64,000 nucleotides of DNA from Actinoplanes ianthinogenes (GTDB lineage Bacteria; Actinomycetota; Actinomycetes; Mycobacteriales; Micromonosporaceae), in NCBI RefSeq assembly GCF_018324205.1, contig NZ_AP023356.1, positions 7,131,501 through 7,195,500 of the forward strand, written 5' to 3'. Positions 1 to 7,963 of this stretch are shown piece after piece. Below the pieces are notes generated by a model. That model searched no databases. It worked only from the letters and a program-made list of their open reading frames with translations, and was not told the origin of the DNA. Each line of letters opens with the position of its first letter. The stretch's first letter is position 1. The position numbers were made by a program, and so were the translations under genes.

Positions 1-104
1 TTTCCGGGCATGGGGTAGGGCGGTGGGGTCCAGCTGGGGGGTGTCGGGCTGGTGCTGGTGGCCCTTTCCGGGGGTGGGATAGGGCGGTGGGGGCCAGCTG
101 GGGG
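1..104. repeat. Imperfect 40-bp direct repeat, two copies
   Basis: Bases 1-40 and 65-104 match at 36 of 40 positions by eye, a 64-bp period. Both copies are G-rich on this strand and end in CAGCTGGGGG. The rest of 1-268 holds no convincing gene. The repeat may continue left of the window. Its role is unknown; it lies downstream of the STAS gene, which runs leftward. Confidence 0.6.
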
Positions 105-268
105 TTGATCTCCGGGACCAGCCGCGGACAGTGAAGGAGGCGGCGATTGGTTTGGACGCGCCAGCGGCCAGATCGCCGCCTCCGGCCCGCGCGGGAGCAT
201 GCGGTCCGCACCCCGCTGGGCCTGCGTAAAGGAAGATCCTGAAGTTGATCTTGGGGCGGTGGGGAAGG

Positions 269-601
269 TCAGACCGGGGCGATGCCGAAGACCTCGGCCA
301 GTCCCGTCACCTCGATCGCCTGGCGGACCGGCGGCGAGGGGCGGGTCAGGATCATGGTGAGGCCGGCCGCGGCAGCGGTGTTGCGGACGCCGACCAGGGC
401 GCCCAGCGAATAGGAGTCGATGAAGGTCACCTCGGCCAGGTCCAGGTCGAGCTGGCGGCACGGGGAGCCGTCGACGGCTTTCTCCAGGCTGGCGCGCAGC
501 TCGTCGGCGACGTCCACGTCCAGCTCCGGTGCCAGCAGCGTGGCGTGCAGGGTCCGGCCGTCGGCGCTGGTCCGGTACGACACGATCGCATCAGTCGTCA
601 T
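269..601 (-). CDS. STAS-domain protein (anti-sigma factor antagonist type)
   Basis: A 110-residue single-domain protein with the STAS fold pattern. The conserved phosphorylatable-serine loop reads FIDSYSLGAL around residues 60-69, with Ser63 after the invariant Asp62. Family members (SpoIIAA, RsbV) bind anti-sigma kinases of the RsbW/SpoIIAB type and release a sigma factor when the serine is unphosphorylated. I chose the ATG at 601 because the domain starts there; an in-frame start 13 codons upstream adds only a proline-rich tail. It lies downstream of the FtsH-like gene on the same strand, separated by a hairpin. No partner kinase or sigma factor is visible in the window. Confidence 0.8.
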   Translation of the reverse strand: MTTDAIVSYRTSADGRTLHATLLAPELDVDVADELRASLEKAVDGSPCRQLDLDLAEVTFIDSYSLGALVGVRNTAAAAGLTMILTRPSPPVRQAIEVTGLAEVFGIAPV

Positions 602-640
602 GCCGCCCCAAGCTACCCCGGGAAGCGGGTCCGGACACAT

Positions 641-675
641 GATCGGCGCCGCCCCGGAGAGGGACGACGCCGATC
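641..675 (-). terminator. Hairpin after the FtsH-like gene
   Basis: Perfect 8-bp arms GATCGGCG (641-648) and CGCCGATC (668-675) sit just beyond the stop of the FtsH-like gene and before the STAS start. No T-tract follows, as is common for high-GC hairpin terminators. It could also be a processing or readthrough-control structure. Confidence 0.45.
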
Positions 676-684
676 GGTGGACGG

Positions 685-3138
685 TCAGGGCTGCTCGGGG
701 TGACGCTGCTGGGGGACGCCGTTGCCGTTGGCGGGCGGGTCGACCGGGTCCGGACGCCGCCAGATCTCGTTGCCCGTCGGGGCGGCACGGCCGGCGGCGG
801 TGCCGTTGGGGGCCGGGACGTCGGCGGCGACCTCCAGGATGACCGGTTCCGGGACGTGCCGGGCCGGGAGCGCCACGCCGAGCCGGCCGTGCCCGCGGTG
901 CGCGACGAGCGCGGCCCGGTGGTAACTCTCCACCTCGGCGATGAACTGGTCGTCGGCGTAGACCGAGCCGTCGACCAGCGGACCGGGCCGGCCCTCGAGG
1001 ACCGCGACCACGTCCTCGCCGGTCAGCGTCTTGTGCGTCTCCAGGGCGTGTGCCAGGGCCAGGACCTGCCGCCGGTTCTCGGTGAGGATGGCGGTCGCCC
1101 TGTTCATCATCTCGCTCAGGCTGTCCTCGATCCGGTCGGCCAGGGCGCGCCGGGCGCTCAGGTCGTTCTTCTCGCCCTTGGGCATCGCGCCGGGGGTGCC
1201 GACGCCGAGGCGGCTGGAGGCGGCGTAGGACGACACCGTCGACCCCATGCCCCAGACACCCTCCATGTTGGTGGCCACCGCGGTCGCCTGCTCCAGGTCG
1301 CCGGAGACGCCGGAGGAGCTGTCGCCGTCGAAGAACATCCGCTCACCGGCCAGCGAGGCGAGCGAGACCAGGATGTCCGACTCGTAGTGGCTGCGCCAGG
1401 TGGTGAACTGGTCCTCCGGCGGGATGCTGGCCACCATGCCCAGGTACCCGCTGCCCTTCTCGATCGTCGCGATGTCGATCTCCATGTGGTGCCGGGTCCG
1501 GTACGCCACCACCGCGTGACAAGCCTCGTGCACCGCCACCGCGTGCCGCTCCCGCTCGATGTACTCGACGTTCTCCGCCGGGCCGAGCTCCTTGAGCTGC
1601 TTCGCCTTGATGATGTCGCGCCAGGTGATGGTGTCCCGGCCGTCGCGGATCGCGGTGATCAGCGCCTCGTTCACCATGTCCTTGATGGTCGCGCCGGTCG
1701 CGTACGGCGTGATCGTCGCCAGCTTGTCGACCTGCTCGTCGGTCAGCTCGTGCCGGACCTTCTCCAGATAGCCCTGGTACGTCCGCACCCGCCCGGCCTT
1801 GCTCGGGTAACCCACCTTGTAGATCCGGTCGATCCGGCCCGGTCGCAGCAGCGCCTCGTCCAGCGCCTCCGGCAGGTTCGTCGCCATCATCACCAGGATC
1901 CGGTACTTCGGCGGCGGCTTGGGCCGCATGCCCAGCGCCCGGCGCACGTGCCGGTTGATGAACCCGCGCGGCTTCTTCAGCCCGGACAGCTCGGTGAGCA
2001 GGGCTTCGAGGGTGCCCATGCCACCGCCGCCGCCCATCCCGCCGCCGTACATCATGGCCTCACGGGCGGCCTCCCAGCGGGACTGCTCGGACAGGTAGGA
2101 CATCCCGTTGCAGCCGGAGTGGCTGAACCCGCCGCGCGGGAAGCCCGGCCCGCCCTGCGCCAGCGCGCCCCGGTTGCCGAGCGAGTCCGCCTCGTCGAAG
2201 AAGACGATCACGCCGCCGTAGCGGAGCGCGAGTTTGCGCAGCTTGCGGAAGAGTCCCTTGACCTTCAGCACGCCGACGCCGAAGAACATGTTGATGAACG
2301 CGCCCGGGTCGACGAACACGTACGGCCGCCCGGTCTCGCCGGCCACCGCCTCGGCCATCAGGGTCTTGCCGGTCCCGGGCGGGCCCCAGAGCAGGATGCC
2401 GCCGGGCACGTAACCGCCCTGGCCCTCGATCGCCTCGGGACGTTCGAGGTAGACGATGTTCTCCTTGACCCGCTCCAGCACGTGGTCCTGGCCCCACACG
2501 TCGGTGAACCGGGTCTTCACGTCGTCCGGGTAGTAGACCTCGACGCCGCCCCGGGACAGGAACCAGAAGATCGCCGCGAACTGCCCGACCGCGATGAACA
2601 GGATGAAGATGACCTGGAGGAACATCGGCGCGGCCGACCACAGCAGGGCCGGGATCTGGAACAGCGCCAGGGCCGGGGTGGTGTCCAGGGCGGAGGCGAG
2701 CACCAGCGACACGACCGCGAGGAACAGCAGCCACTTGAAGACCCGGGTCAGCCGGTAGCGCGTCCAGTCGGAGAACATCCGGTGGGTGAGCCGCTCGACG
2801 CCGCCGAAGATGCCGTGCGTCCACATCCGGTGGTACCAGGAGACGTGCTCGCTGATCAGGTAGTGCAGCTGGCGGAGCACCTCGAGGCCGGCCAGCACCA
2901 GCAGGGTGATGCCGGAGCCGCTGTGCAGCCGGGCGTACATCGCGTCCTGGAACGTCAACAGCGGGTTGTCCGCCATATCTGTCCAGACCAGAGCGAACCA
3001 GGCGATCGTGAAGAGCAGCAGGAACTTGATCCGGTCCCAGAACGGGAGCTTCTTGCGAGTGGTGCGTTCCTGGCGTTCGCGGGGACCCTCGTCCGGTGGG
3101 CGCAGGCCCTCGGGGGTGACGTCAGTCGGAGCGGTCAT
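685..3138 (-). CDS. Membrane-anchored FtsH-like AAA+ zinc metalloprotease
   Basis: An 817-residue protein. The N-terminal third carries about four hydrophobic segments (near 38-52, 76-94, 135-152 and 170-195), where classical FtsH has two. The AAA+ module has Walker A GPPGTGKT (252-259), Walker B IVFFDEAD (311-318) and a second-region-of-homology stretch ending in RPGRIDR. The protease domain has the zinc motif HEACH (537-541) and a downstream Asp-containing segment. Such enzymes unfold and degrade membrane or regulatory proteins at the inner membrane face. Between Walker B and the SRH there is an unusual glycine-rich insertion of about 90 residues including a run of glycines. The start is the ATG at 3138, with GAGGAG upstream and a TGATG junction to the lipoprotein gene, so the two are probably co-translated. 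It is probably not the housekeeping FtsH. Confidence 0.85.
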   Translation of the reverse strand: MTAPTDVTPEGLRPPDEGPRERQERTTRKKLPFWDRIKFLLLFTIAWFALVWTDMADNPLLTFQDAMYARLHSGSGITLLVLAGLEVLRQLHYLISEHVSWYHRMWTHGIFGGVERLTHRMFSDWTRYRLTRVFKWLLFLAVVSLVLASALDTTPALALFQIPALLWSAAPMFLQVIFILFIAVGQFAAIFWFLSRGGVEVYYPDDVKTRFTDVWGQDHVLERVKENIVYLERPEAIEGQGGYVPGGILLWGPPGTGKTLMAEAVAGETGRPYVFVDPGAFINMFFGVGVLKVKGLFRKLRKLALRYGGVIVFFDEADSLGNRGALAQGGPGFPRGGFSHSGCNGMSYLSEQSRWEAAREAMMYGGGMGGGGGMGTLEALLTELSGLKKPRGFINRHVRRALGMRPKPPPKYRILVMMATNLPEALDEALLRPGRIDRIYKVGYPSKAGRVRTYQGYLEKVRHELTDEQVDKLATITPYATGATIKDMVNEALITAIRDGRDTITWRDIIKAKQLKELGPAENVEYIERERHAVAVHEACHAVVAYRTRHHMEIDIATIEKGSGYLGMVASIPPEDQFTTWRSHYESDILVSLASLAGERMFFDGDSSSGVSGDLEQATAVATNMEGVWGMGSTVSSYAASSRLGVGTPGAMPKGEKNDLSARRALADRIEDSLSEMMNRATAILTENRRQVLALAHALETHKTLTGEDVVAVLEGRPGPLVDGSVYADDQFIAEVESYHRAALVAHRGHGRLGVALPARHVPEPVILEVAADVPAPNGTAAGRAAPTGNEIWRRPDPVDPPANGNGVPQQRHPEQP

Positions 3139-3845
3139 CACTTGCTCCTCACCGTGAAGGATGTGGCGATGGCGTTCAATTGCTCGCCGCGTTCCCGGTA
3201 ACAGCTCGTGGAGCACCGGATGAGGAGCATGTACAGCCGGTCACCGGTGTTGTTGACCAGGGCGGTCAGGTCGAAGGTGTGCATCACGCCGGTGACCGAG
3301 TAGTCGTAGACGACCCGGACGCCGTGAGTGCCGTCGGTCGGGGTGAGCACCTCGTCGCTGAGCAGTTCGAAGTCGCTCAGCTGAGGATCGTTCGCGGCCT
3401 CACGCGCGGCTGCGGTCACCGGCAGGACGCTGTTGCGCAGGTTGTCCAGCGACACGGCGTTCTGCTCCCGCTCCGTGAGCTGGGTGACCCGGGCGTAGAC
3501 GATCGGCTGGTCGGTCGCGTCGTAGCTCAGCAAGTGCAGGCCGTTGGGGATCGAGGCGGCGTCGTAGGCCACCGACCACGAGTGTTGCCGGCGCAGTGCC
3601 GCGGTCGCCGAATCCGGATTGGTCCCGCTCAGGGCATTGTCGATGTCGTCGGCATCGGTCTCCGCCCAGTCGTGCGGAACCTTGAAGTAGGTCTTCTCGT
3701 CGGAGTTCTTCACGTAGGTGTATTCCGGAGCCGCACATCCCAGGGTGACCGCCGCAACGGCCACCACCGCCACTCCGGATTGGATCGCTCGTCTCAGCAC
3801 TGGCAACCACCGCCCTGAACGCACCGCCCGTGCTAGCAGTATCAC
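3138..3845 (-). CDS. Lipoprotein of unknown function, coupled to the FtsH-like gene
   Basis: Up to 235 residues with an N-terminal hydrophobic stretch ending VAAVTLGCAAP, a plausible but non-canonical lipobox with the cysteine as lipidation site. The mature part is soluble-looking and carries two cysteines close together near the C-terminus (RCSTSCY). The length and the final AIATSFTV strand resemble PsbP/LpqN-like actinobacterial lipoproteins; this is a fold guess, not a match. The start used is the GTG at 3845; an internal GTG at 3800 with AGGGCGG upstream is an alternative giving a shorter signal peptide. Its stop overlaps the protease start by one base, suggesting an accessory or substrate-delivery role for the protease. 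Confidence 0.65.
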   Translation of the reverse strand: MILLARAVRSGRWLPVLRRAIQSGVAVVAVAAVTLGCAAPEYTYVKNSDEKTYFKVPHDWAETDADDIDNALSGTNPDSATAALRRQHSWSVAYDAASIPNGLHLLSYDATDQPIVYARVTQLTEREQNAVSLDNLRNSVLPVTAAAREAANDPQLSDFELLSDEVLTPTDGTHGVRVVYDYSVTGVMHTFDLTALVNNTGDRLYMLLIRCSTSCYRERGEQLNAIATSFTVRSK

Positions 3846-3925
3846 CCCAGGTTGTTACCGAACGGTGCTCTGATCTCCGTATTCGAGACCTTGAGTTTCG
3901 TGGTGCACCCAGGTGAATCGGCAAA

Positions 3926-3956
3926 TGTCGACTCAATTGTGTCGACTCGATATAAA
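3926..3956 (+). promoter_or_regulatory. Promoter with duplicated TGTCGACTC motif
   Basis: A -35-like TCGACT (3928-3933) is spaced 17 bases from a -10 TATAAA (3951-3956), in an AT-rich patch unusual for this genome. The nonamer TGTCGACTC occurs twice, at 3926-3934 and 3940-3948, a 14-bp period overlapping the -35 and spacer. That looks like tandem binding sites for a regulator. It would drive the NERD-like gene. Confidence 0.55.
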
Positions 3957-4032
3957 GATCAACTTCAAATTCGTCATTGACGCGCGGGCCGGTGGTCGTT
4001 CCGGCCGTCCGGTGACCTGTGGAGCTACGGTG

Positions 4033-4563
4033 GTGCGGGTGGACAGGATGCCCAAACTGACCCCGGTGGAGTGGGCTCGGCGGGTGCGCGCCGAGCGTGA
4101 CCACCGCCGCCGGGAGAGCGCCGACGCGCGTGCCCTGGCCCGGCTCGACCGGCTCGGGCCGGAGTGGTCCCTGGTGGACCTGCCGGCCGGTCCCGGGTTC
4201 CTGGTGATCGGGCCCGGCGGGATCTACGCGGTCACGGTCGTCGACCAGGGACTCTCCCGGGTCCTGATCGTCGGCGACGCCGTGCAGAGCGGCGGCCGGC
4301 GCCAGTCCTATGTGGTCGACGCCAGATTGACGGCCCGGCGCACCGCGGAGGTGCTCGCCGCCGACCTCGGGCGCGCGGTGCCGGTGACGCCGGTGCTCAC
4401 CTTCATCGGCTCCGGGACGATCAGCTTTCACGGACCGCCCCGGGAGTGCCTGATCTCCACGGCCCGGGAGTTGGATCGCCTGCTCGTGGCCGGTGGCAAC
4501 CGGCTCAGCCCGGCCGCGGTCAAGAAGGTCGTCGAGGTCGCGGAGAAACAGGCCCGCGCCTGA
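4033..4563 (+). CDS. NERD-domain-like protein
   Basis: About 176 residues. After a basic, arginine-rich N-terminus, the core reads like a nuclease-related (NERD) domain: a hydrophobic strand, PGGIYAVTV, a central VVDARLTARRTAEVLAADLG helix, then PVLTFIG and a basic tail. The usual catalytic D-x-K arrangement is not evident, so nuclease activity is doubtful. The frame is open from 3913, but the promoter at 3926-3956 lies inside that extension. I therefore use the GTG at 4033 with GGAG at 4021-4024; GTG 4030 and ATG 4048 are close alternatives. It is divergent from the lipoprotein gene and convergent with the regulator gene. Confidence 0.6.
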   Translation: MRVDRMPKLTPVEWARRVRAERDHRRRESADARALARLDRLGPEWSLVDLPAGPGFLVIGPGGIYAVTVVDQGLSRVLIVGDAVQSGGRRQSYVVDARLTARRTAEVLAADLGRAVPVTPVLTFIGSGTISFHGPPRECLISTARELDRLLVAGGNRLSPAAVKKVVEVAEKQARA

Positions 4564-4625
4564 CGGCCCGCACGCCGGCGGGAGGCATTCCGGCAGGCGG
4601 CGGATCCCTGATGGCGGGCCGTCAG
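4560..4625. terminator. Bidirectional hairpin between convergent genes
   Basis: Perfect 12-bp arms CTGACGGCCCGC (4560-4571) and GCGGGCCGTCAG (4614-4625) bracket a further GCCGGC/CCGGC-containing loop. The structure starts at the stop of the NERD-like gene and lies between two convergent genes, which fits shared termination. Confidence 0.6.
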
Positions 4626-4626
4626 C

Positions 4627-4695
4627 CCGGCGGGGCGGCCGTGGAGGCGCGGATCCGCTCAGTCCGGCGGGGCGGCGGTGGAGGCGCGGATCCGC
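4627..4695. repeat. 32-bp direct duplication of the regulator gene's 3' end
   Basis: Bases 4627-4658 and 4664-4695 are identical except for one position, a 37-bp period. The second copy encodes the last residues of the regulator; the first lies just past its stop codon. It is a recent tandem duplication that left the stop codon in place. Confidence 0.75.
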
Positions 4696-5750
4696 AGCGA
4701 CGGGCTGATCACCACGCGGTGGGCCGGCCGGTCCGGGTCGGCGAGGCGGTCGGCGACCAGCCGGACCGCCGCCCGCCCGATCGACCGGCGCGGCGGCCGG
4801 ACCGCGGTCAGTGCCGGGCTGAACAACCCGGCCACCTCGTCGTCGTAGGCCACCACCGAGAGCTGCCCGGGCACCGCGATCCGCCGCTCCTCGCACCGCT
4901 GGACCAGCGCGATCGCCTCCGGGTCGGCGTGCACCAGCAGGGCCGTCGTCCCGGTGGCCAGGCAGCGGTCGAGCACCTCGTCCAGGGCAGCCGCCGAGTC
5001 CGGGCTCTGCGCGTCCGGGATCAGCGCGTCGACCGTCGCGGCCACGTCCAGGGCGCACTCGGTGGCCGCCTCCCGCCAGCCGCGATGCACGTGCGGGCGG
5101 GTCGGGCTGTTCATCGCGAGGGCCACGCCGACCCTGCGGTGGCCGAGACCGACCAGGTGCCGGACCGCCATGGCGGCGCCCAGCGCGTGGTCGGTGACCA
5201 CCGACTCGAGGGCCGCGTGGAACGGCCCGGTCGCCGCGGTGCGCTCCAGCAGCACCACCGGCAGCCCGGTGCCGGCCAGCCAGTCGATGGTCCGTCCGGC
5301 GGTCGGCACGTCCATCCGGGGCGCCACGATCAGCGCGTCCACCCCCTGATCGACCAGGCGGAGCAGGTGCGGCTGATCGTCCTCGGTCTTGTAGGACCCA
5401 CCGCGCAGCACGATCCGCATCGCCAGCTCGCGGGCCGCCTCCTCGGCGCCCCGGGCCACCGCCGGGTAGTAGTAGTCCAGCGACGGCACCAGCATCCCGA
5501 GCGCGGTGACGTCCGGCTCCTCGGCCAGGGCGGGCGGGTCGTCCGCCGACGGCAGGGCCACGCCGCCGTGCACCCGCCGGACCAGGCCCTCGGCGGCCAG
5601 CTGCGCGATGTCCCGGCGCAGCGTCACGGCCGCCGCGCCGAGCGTCTCGGTCAGGTCGGAGATCCGCAGCACCCCGTCCCGCTGCAACGCCTCGAGCAGC
5701 CGCGCCCGCCGGGTCTCCGCCAGCGGACCCCGCTTGTCCGATGTGTTCAC
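4659..5750 (-). CDS. DeoR-type HTH / LacI-type sugar-binding transcriptional regulator
   Basis: A 363-residue regulator. Residues about 12-70 form a DeoR-like winged helix (RRARLLEALQRDG, then a recognition helix near AAAVTLRRDIAQL and RRVHGGVA). The remainder is a periplasmic-binding-protein fold typical of LacI effector domains, with the AYDDEVAGLFSPALTAVRPP stretch near the C-terminus. It probably senses a sugar or uronate released by the neighbouring enzymes and represses the locus. The start is the GTG at 5750 with AGGAG upstream. It shares a GTGA overlap with the heparinase gene, so it is co-transcribed and may control both directions from 7748-7963. The longer open frame upstream only overlaps the heparinase gene. 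Confidence 0.85.
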   Translation of the reverse strand: MNTSDKRGPLAETRRARLLEALQRDGVLRISDLTETLGAAAVTLRRDIAQLAAEGLVRRVHGGVALPSADDPPALAEEPDVTALGMLVPSLDYYYPAVARGAEEAARELAMRIVLRGGSYKTEDDQPHLLRLVDQGVDALIVAPRMDVPTAGRTIDWLAGTGLPVVLLERTAATGPFHAALESVVTDHALGAAMAVRHLVGLGHRRVGVALAMNSPTRPHVHRGWREAATECALDVAATVDALIPDAQSPDSAAALDEVLDRCLATGTTALLVHADPEAIALVQRCEERRIAVPGQLSVVAYDDEVAGLFSPALTAVRPPRRSIGRAAVRLVADRLADPDRPAHRVVISPSLRIRASTAAPPD

Positions 5751-7747
5751 TCCGGCTCCTTGACGGTCAGGTCGAGCGTACCGATCGGGCCGAGCCCGCT
5801 CACGTCGATCTCCAGGCGGGTCAGGCGATCGCCCCAGACGGTGCTGAGCAGGGGATCGTCCAGCTCCCGCACGCTTGTCGCGCACGGTACCGGCGGACTC
5901 CAGCTCAGCCGCAGCAGGCCCGCGCCGTCCGGCGCGCGCACCTCGGCCGTGCCGTCGCCGACGCGCACCGCACCGGCCAGCACCAGGTGGATCCGCGTCG
6001 GCCGGTCGTCGCCGGGCTCCAGCTCCCACTGATCGGTCACGGTCACCGTGTCCCGATCAAGCCGGGCCGTCCGGCGCCAGGTCCGCACGCCCGCTCCCGG
6101 ATAGGCGTCGGCAAGATCCAAGACCAGTTCCCGGTACGACCTGACGACGTCCCGAGCCCGGCACGCACGTCCCGCCGCCTGTGCCACCCCTCGGATCTCC
6201 GGAACGTTGTGCCAGGAGCTCCCCATCATCCACAGCTCGTACCGTCGCGGCCCGAACGTCTGCGCCGTGTACGTCGGCCGTCCCGGATCCACCAGCACCG
6301 GCACCCCGTTCAGCGCGACCAGGAAACTGCCCACGTCGTTGTGGTTGTGGTTCTCGTCGTTGTGCCCGCCCTTGACCGCCAGCGTCAGCCCGGCGGCACT
6401 ACCGGCCGTCGCCCGCGCGATCAGCACCTGCGTCGACGGAAACCACACCTCCCGCGCCAGCCAGGACTCGCCCGCGAGGCCGGCCGGGTTGCCGGTGGCA
6501 GGGGCGGGTGGGGTGGTGGAGGCCGCGAGCCAGGCGGGGTCGGTCAGGGCGCGCAGGAGGCGGCCCAGGCCGTCGGACTCGTGGGCGACCGGCTCGCCGG
6601 GGCGGCGGTGGGCCGCCGCGTGGGCGAGTGCCGCCGGGTCGCCCGCACGGCGGGCTTCGCGGTGCAGTTGCTGCCACGGCTGGTCGCCGGAGGGGCGGGC
6701 CGAGCAGTCCGCGAAGTTGACATACCAGGGGCCGCCCAGGTGCATCCGGTGCGGGAACGCCACGGTCTCGCGCAGGACCGGGATCGCGCCGGCGGTCAGC
6801 GCCCCGTCCGAGGCGTAGGCCAGCACGTCGAGGGCCTCGAGGAGCCGGCCAGCGCCGTTCCACCAGTACCCGTAGCCCTCGTCGATCGCGCCGTCCGGGG
6901 GCAGCGCGGCGACAAACCGATCGATACCCTCGATCGCGAGCCGGACCAGCGCCTCCCGCCGCTCGCCGGGGTCGACCAGCTGCAAGGCGGCGACCAGGAC
7001 GTTCCCGTGGATCCAGGGGTTCCAGTTGTGCACGTCCCCGAGCCACTGCCAGTCCCGCCGCCGCTCGAACGGCCCCAGCACCCGGCGCTCCACCTCCCAC
7101 CGGATCCGCGCGCGCACGCCGGGCACCCGCTCGTCCAGTGGCGCCCCGAGCAGGTGGTCGATCCAGGCCAGGTCGGCGGCCACCTCGCCGGCGCCGAGAT
7201 CCAGGTAGGGCTCGGCGACGGTCGGCACCACCGCGCCGTACCGCTCGAACGTGTCGTCGTGCGCGGGCCAGCACCAACTGCTCTGCTCGCACCAGAGGGT
7301 CACCCCGTCGGCCACCTCGTCCAGCCACCGCTCGTCGAGCGTCACCGCCGCGACCACCGCGGCCCGCGCGACCCGCTCGTGCCGCGCCCACACGACCTGC
7401 TCGTAGCCGTCCCGATCCCCGTCCCGGAAGTAGCGCGCATAACCGCTGGCCAACGGCACCGGCCACGGGGTCCCGAGCTCGGCCTCGGCCCGCGCTCGCA
7501 GCTCCCGCACGGTGGTCGCGTCGAGAGCGGCCCCGTCTGGGCGATGGCCGGCGTCGGGAGCGGCTCCGTCCGAGCGATGGCCGGCGTCGGGAGCGGCCCG
7601 GTCCGCGCGGTGGCCGGCAGGGTCGGGAGGGGTCCAGGCGGTGCGGTCGGTCGCCGGGGGGACCGGCAGGCAGCGGCCGGGTGGCCGCAGCAGCCCCGGC
7701 CCGACCGTCGGCCACAACTCGGCCAGAGGCCCGGTGAACGAGCTCAT
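5747..7747 (-). CDS. Heparinase II/III family polysaccharide lyase-like protein
   Basis: A 666-residue protein with an alpha/alpha-toroid N-terminal part (tryptophan-rich helices) and a C-terminal heparinase II/III domain. The family hallmark GHNDENHNHNDVGSF lies near residues 455-470, followed by VPVLVDPGRPTYT. Relatives cleave acidic polysaccharides such as heparan, alginate or ulvan by beta-elimination, giving 4,5-unsaturated uronates. No signal peptide is visible, so it would act inside the cell on imported oligosaccharides. Residues about 45-80 hold a degenerate 11-residue repeat (AGHRxDxAAPD). The start is the ATG at 7747 after a G-rich leader. It pairs with the divergent GH88/ABC cluster. 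Substrate cannot be read from sequence. Confidence 0.85.
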   Translation of the reverse strand: MSSFTGPLAELWPTVGPGLLRPPGRCLPVPPATDRTAWTPPDPAGHRADRAAPDAGHRSDGAAPDAGHRPDGAALDATTVRELRARAEAELGTPWPVPLASGYARYFRDGDRDGYEQVVWARHERVARAAVVAAVTLDERWLDEVADGVTLWCEQSSWCWPAHDDTFERYGAVVPTVAEPYLDLGAGEVAADLAWIDHLLGAPLDERVPGVRARIRWEVERRVLGPFERRRDWQWLGDVHNWNPWIHGNVLVAALQLVDPGERREALVRLAIEGIDRFVAALPPDGAIDEGYGYWWNGAGRLLEALDVLAYASDGALTAGAIPVLRETVAFPHRMHLGGPWYVNFADCSARPSGDQPWQQLHREARRAGDPAALAHAAAHRRPGEPVAHESDGLGRLLRALTDPAWLAASTTPPAPATGNPAGLAGESWLAREVWFPSTQVLIARATAGSAAGLTLAVKGGHNDENHNHNDVGSFLVALNGVPVLVDPGRPTYTAQTFGPRRYELWMMGSSWHNVPEIRGVAQAAGRACRARDVVRSYRELVLDLADAYPGAGVRTWRRTARLDRDTVTVTDQWELEPGDDRPTRIHLVLAGAVRVGDGTAEVRAPDGAGLLRLSWSPPVPCATSVRELDDPLLSTVWGDRLTRLEIDVSGLGPIGTLDLTVKEPE
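7508..7622 (-). repeat. 33-bp tandem repeat inside the heparinase gene
   Basis: About three degenerate copies of a 33-bp unit (GATGGCCGGCGTCGGGAGCG core on this strand) encode AGHRADRAAPD-type 11-mers. The unit length is a multiple of three, so copy-number change keeps frame. It forms an Ala/Pro/Asp-rich linker near the N-terminus. Confidence 0.65.
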
Positions 7748-7762
7748 CGCACCACCCCCGAT

Positions 7763-7790
7763 GTGATCGATTGAGATCGTATCAGATCAC
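7763..7790. promoter_or_regulatory. Inverted-repeat operator candidate upstream of the heparinase gene
   Basis: GTGATC (7763-7768) and GATCAC (7785-7790) form an inverted repeat with a 16-base spacer, 16 bases upstream of the heparinase start. On the minus strand the spacer contains a TACGAT -10-like hexamer (7776-7781). It is a plausible binding site for the DeoR/LacI-type regulator. Confidence 0.4.
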
Positions 7791-7898
7791 TTCGGCGGTC
7801 ATGGATGCCTGCGCCGATCGCCACTCTGGACCGTCGGGAAGCAAAGCTCCAGGTTGAGAAGGCAGATCGCTTCTGAGCGCATCAGTTCGTAACAGACA

Positions 7899-7927
7899 TT
7901 GACATGCTCGATTATGAGCGTTTTACT
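7899..7927 (+). promoter_or_regulatory. Promoter of the uronate catabolic operon with operator in its spacer
   Basis: A consensus -35 TTGACA (7899-7904) is followed after exactly 17 bases by TTTACT (7922-7927). The spacer holds a perfect inverted repeat GCTC-GATTAT-GAGC (7906-7919), ideally placed for repression. The ATG at 7904 falls on the -35 itself, so translation must start further downstream. Confidence 0.65.
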
Positions 7928-7963
7928 TCCACGCAACGATCGCTCCACTCCGGAGAGTGCCGC

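Noticed and set aside
700..3201. Plus-strand frame of 833 codons opposite the FtsH-like gene
   Set aside because: Exact antisense of a gene with Walker and HEXXH motifs; composition is not protein-like.
3913..4032. N-terminal extension of the NERD-like protein from ATG 3913
   Set aside because: It contains the -35/-10 promoter elements and has no ribosome site.
7904..7963. ATG 7904 as start of the DUF2264 gene
   Set aside because: The codon overlaps the TTGACA -35 box; the GTG at 7964 has a good ribosome site.
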